Of a stretch of 64,000 nucleotides of DNA, positions 63,281-64,000 are shown piece after piece; position 1 is the first letter of the stretch, and every line of letters begins with the position of its first letter. The stretch comes from Pseudomonas fluorescens (GTDB taxonomy: Bacteria > Pseudomonadota > Gammaproteobacteria > Pseudomonadales > Pseudomonadaceae): the NCBI RefSeq assembly GCF_000968015.1, contig NZ_LACH01000008.1:124001-188000 (forward strand). The letters run 5' to 3'. The notes under the pieces were generated by a model, which was not told the DNA's origin, did not search any database, and was given only the letters and a program-made list of their open reading frames with translations. Made by a program: the position numbers and the translations under genes.

Positions 63281-63454
63281 TACAAAACCTCTTGATTTTA
63301 TGTTTTTGAGTTTTGGCAGAAAGTGGGTGTCTAGCGTTCTTGTTAGAGATGCAACGGCTACTGACGGTGGAGGTTTGCAGGCCTCGGAGTTTCTCCTCAA
63401 CGAACAAGGTGCGTGGTCCGTTGGCACCTTGTTCAGGGGCATCACCTATGGCTA

Positions 63455-64000
63455 TCAGCTGACTGTGCGCAGGCGCGAGAGAACTGCTGGTTGCTGCCCA
63501 AGCAGTTGGTAGAGATTTTTTATGTTGGCTGGCGTCGGCACCAGATGGATGCGCTCACCGATGGCATGCTCCCGCGCCAGGTCGTGCATGTAGCGCAGTG
63601 ACGAAAAGTCTTCCAGGGCAAAGCCCACCGAATCGAAAACGGTGACCTGTACGTCGTTCTCGCGCCCCGGTACCTCGCCCAGAACAATCCGAAAGAACTC
63701 TACGACCGGAAAGTCGGGCTCCAGTTGTTGGATATCGCCTTCAATACGGGTTTGAGGCTCGAACTCAACGATGACTCGGGCATTGCGCAGGATCTCGGCG
63801 TGCAGTTCGGTTTTCCCCGGGCAGTCACCACCGACGGCATTGATATGCATGCCGGGCTCGATCATCTCGGGCGTCAGAATCGTTGCATAGGCTTTGTCTG
63901 CGGTAACGGTGGTGACGATGTGCGCGCCCTTGACCGCTTCCTGTACCGAGTTGGCCAGAATCACCTCGATATCCGGAAATGCAGCCAGGTTGTGCTTCAA
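63455..64000 (-). CDS. Ornithine cyclodeaminase/mu-crystallin family, C-terminal part (cut by window edge)
   Basis: The minus frame is open from the window edge to 63455 (181 residues). It covers the second half of the family: IVTTVTADKAYATILTPEMI, the GMHINAVGGDCPGKTELHAEI block carrying the active-site Asp, then VTVFDSVGFALEDFSSLRYM. Converts ornithine to proline with NH3 release, or acts on related imines. Pairing with an amino-acid permease suggests amino-acid use. N-terminus not visible. Confidence 0.88.
   Translation of the reverse strand: MKHNLAAFPDIEVILANSVQEAVKGAHIVTTVTADKAYATILTPEMIEPGMHINAVGGDCPGKTELHAEILRNARVIVEFEPQTRIEGDIQQLEPDFPVVEFFRIVLGEVPGRENDVQVTVFDSVGFALEDFSSLRYMHDLAREHAIGERIHLVPTPANIKNLYQLLGQQPAVLSRLRTVS

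Overview
The window looks like chromosomal DNA of a fluorescent-group Pseudomonas. The evidence is the protein repertoire (CJ38-type trehalose synthase, AtsK-like sulfate-ester dioxygenase, BdlA-like double-PAS sensor, CycA-like permease) and a Pseudomonas REP inverted pair with GTGGGAGCGAGCTTGCTCGC arms at 24.7 kb. Species cannot be fixed by eye. No rRNA, tRNA, CRISPR array or phage module was seen.

Layout. 0-3.7 kb is patchy accessory DNA: a cut-off PAS chemoreceptor, a SAM methyltransferase, an orphan HicB abutting an IS66 transposase tail, and small unknown genes. 3.8-8.1 kb is a three-gene operon (dicarboxylate symporter, PLP aminotransferase, RraA/HMG-aldolase family) divergent from a LysR regulator. 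9-11 kb is a trehalose synthase. 11.1-40.9 kb is a large carbon-catabolic supercluster: amino-acid-type permease, two MFS carriers, LacI regulator, three GMC oxidoreductases, two related ThDP enzymes, a ThuA protein, a HisD-like dehydrogenase, a chemoreceptor, a Tat-exported binding protein with a polyamine-type ABC importer, a TatA paralogue, XRE and DeoR regulators, a Gfo/Idh dehydrogenase, two GH3/NagZ-like proteins and a sugar isomerase-type TIM barrel. 41-42.5 kb has a umuC remnant and an SRAP (YedK-type) protein. 42.7-48.7 kb is a sulfur-scavenging operon (AtsK-like dioxygenase, sulfonate/sulfate-ester ABC importer, flavin monooxygenase). 49-56 kb is an IS1182 remnant and an RND efflux system with its TetR regulator. 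56-61.7 kb is a sugar-acid type operon (MFS, FAH hydrolase, SDR, 2-hydroxyacid dehydrogenase) divergent from an AraC regulator. 61.9-64 kb is an amino-acid permease and a cut-off ornithine cyclodeaminase family gene.

The most interesting signal is regulatory. Two DNA motifs tie the supercluster together. A 14-bp palindrome GTTATACGTATAAC occurs at four promoters around the LacI gene (13954, 14110, 20704, and 20887 with one mismatch). A second composite motif, three direct half-sites starting at offsets 0, +10 and +30 (TGCGTCA, TGCGTC, TGCGAAAT), occurs with exactly the same spacing at five promoters spread over 17 kb (20941, 31064 reverse, 31141, 33958, 38239). It marks the HisD-like gene, the ABC importer, the short ThDP enzyme plus tatA, the Gfo/Idh gene and the TIM-barrel/GMC operon as one regulon, meeting the LacI regulon at the HisD-like gene. 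I infer an undescribed pathway for uptake and oxidative breakdown of a polyol, cyclitol or glycoside. The substrate is not identifiable from sequence alone.
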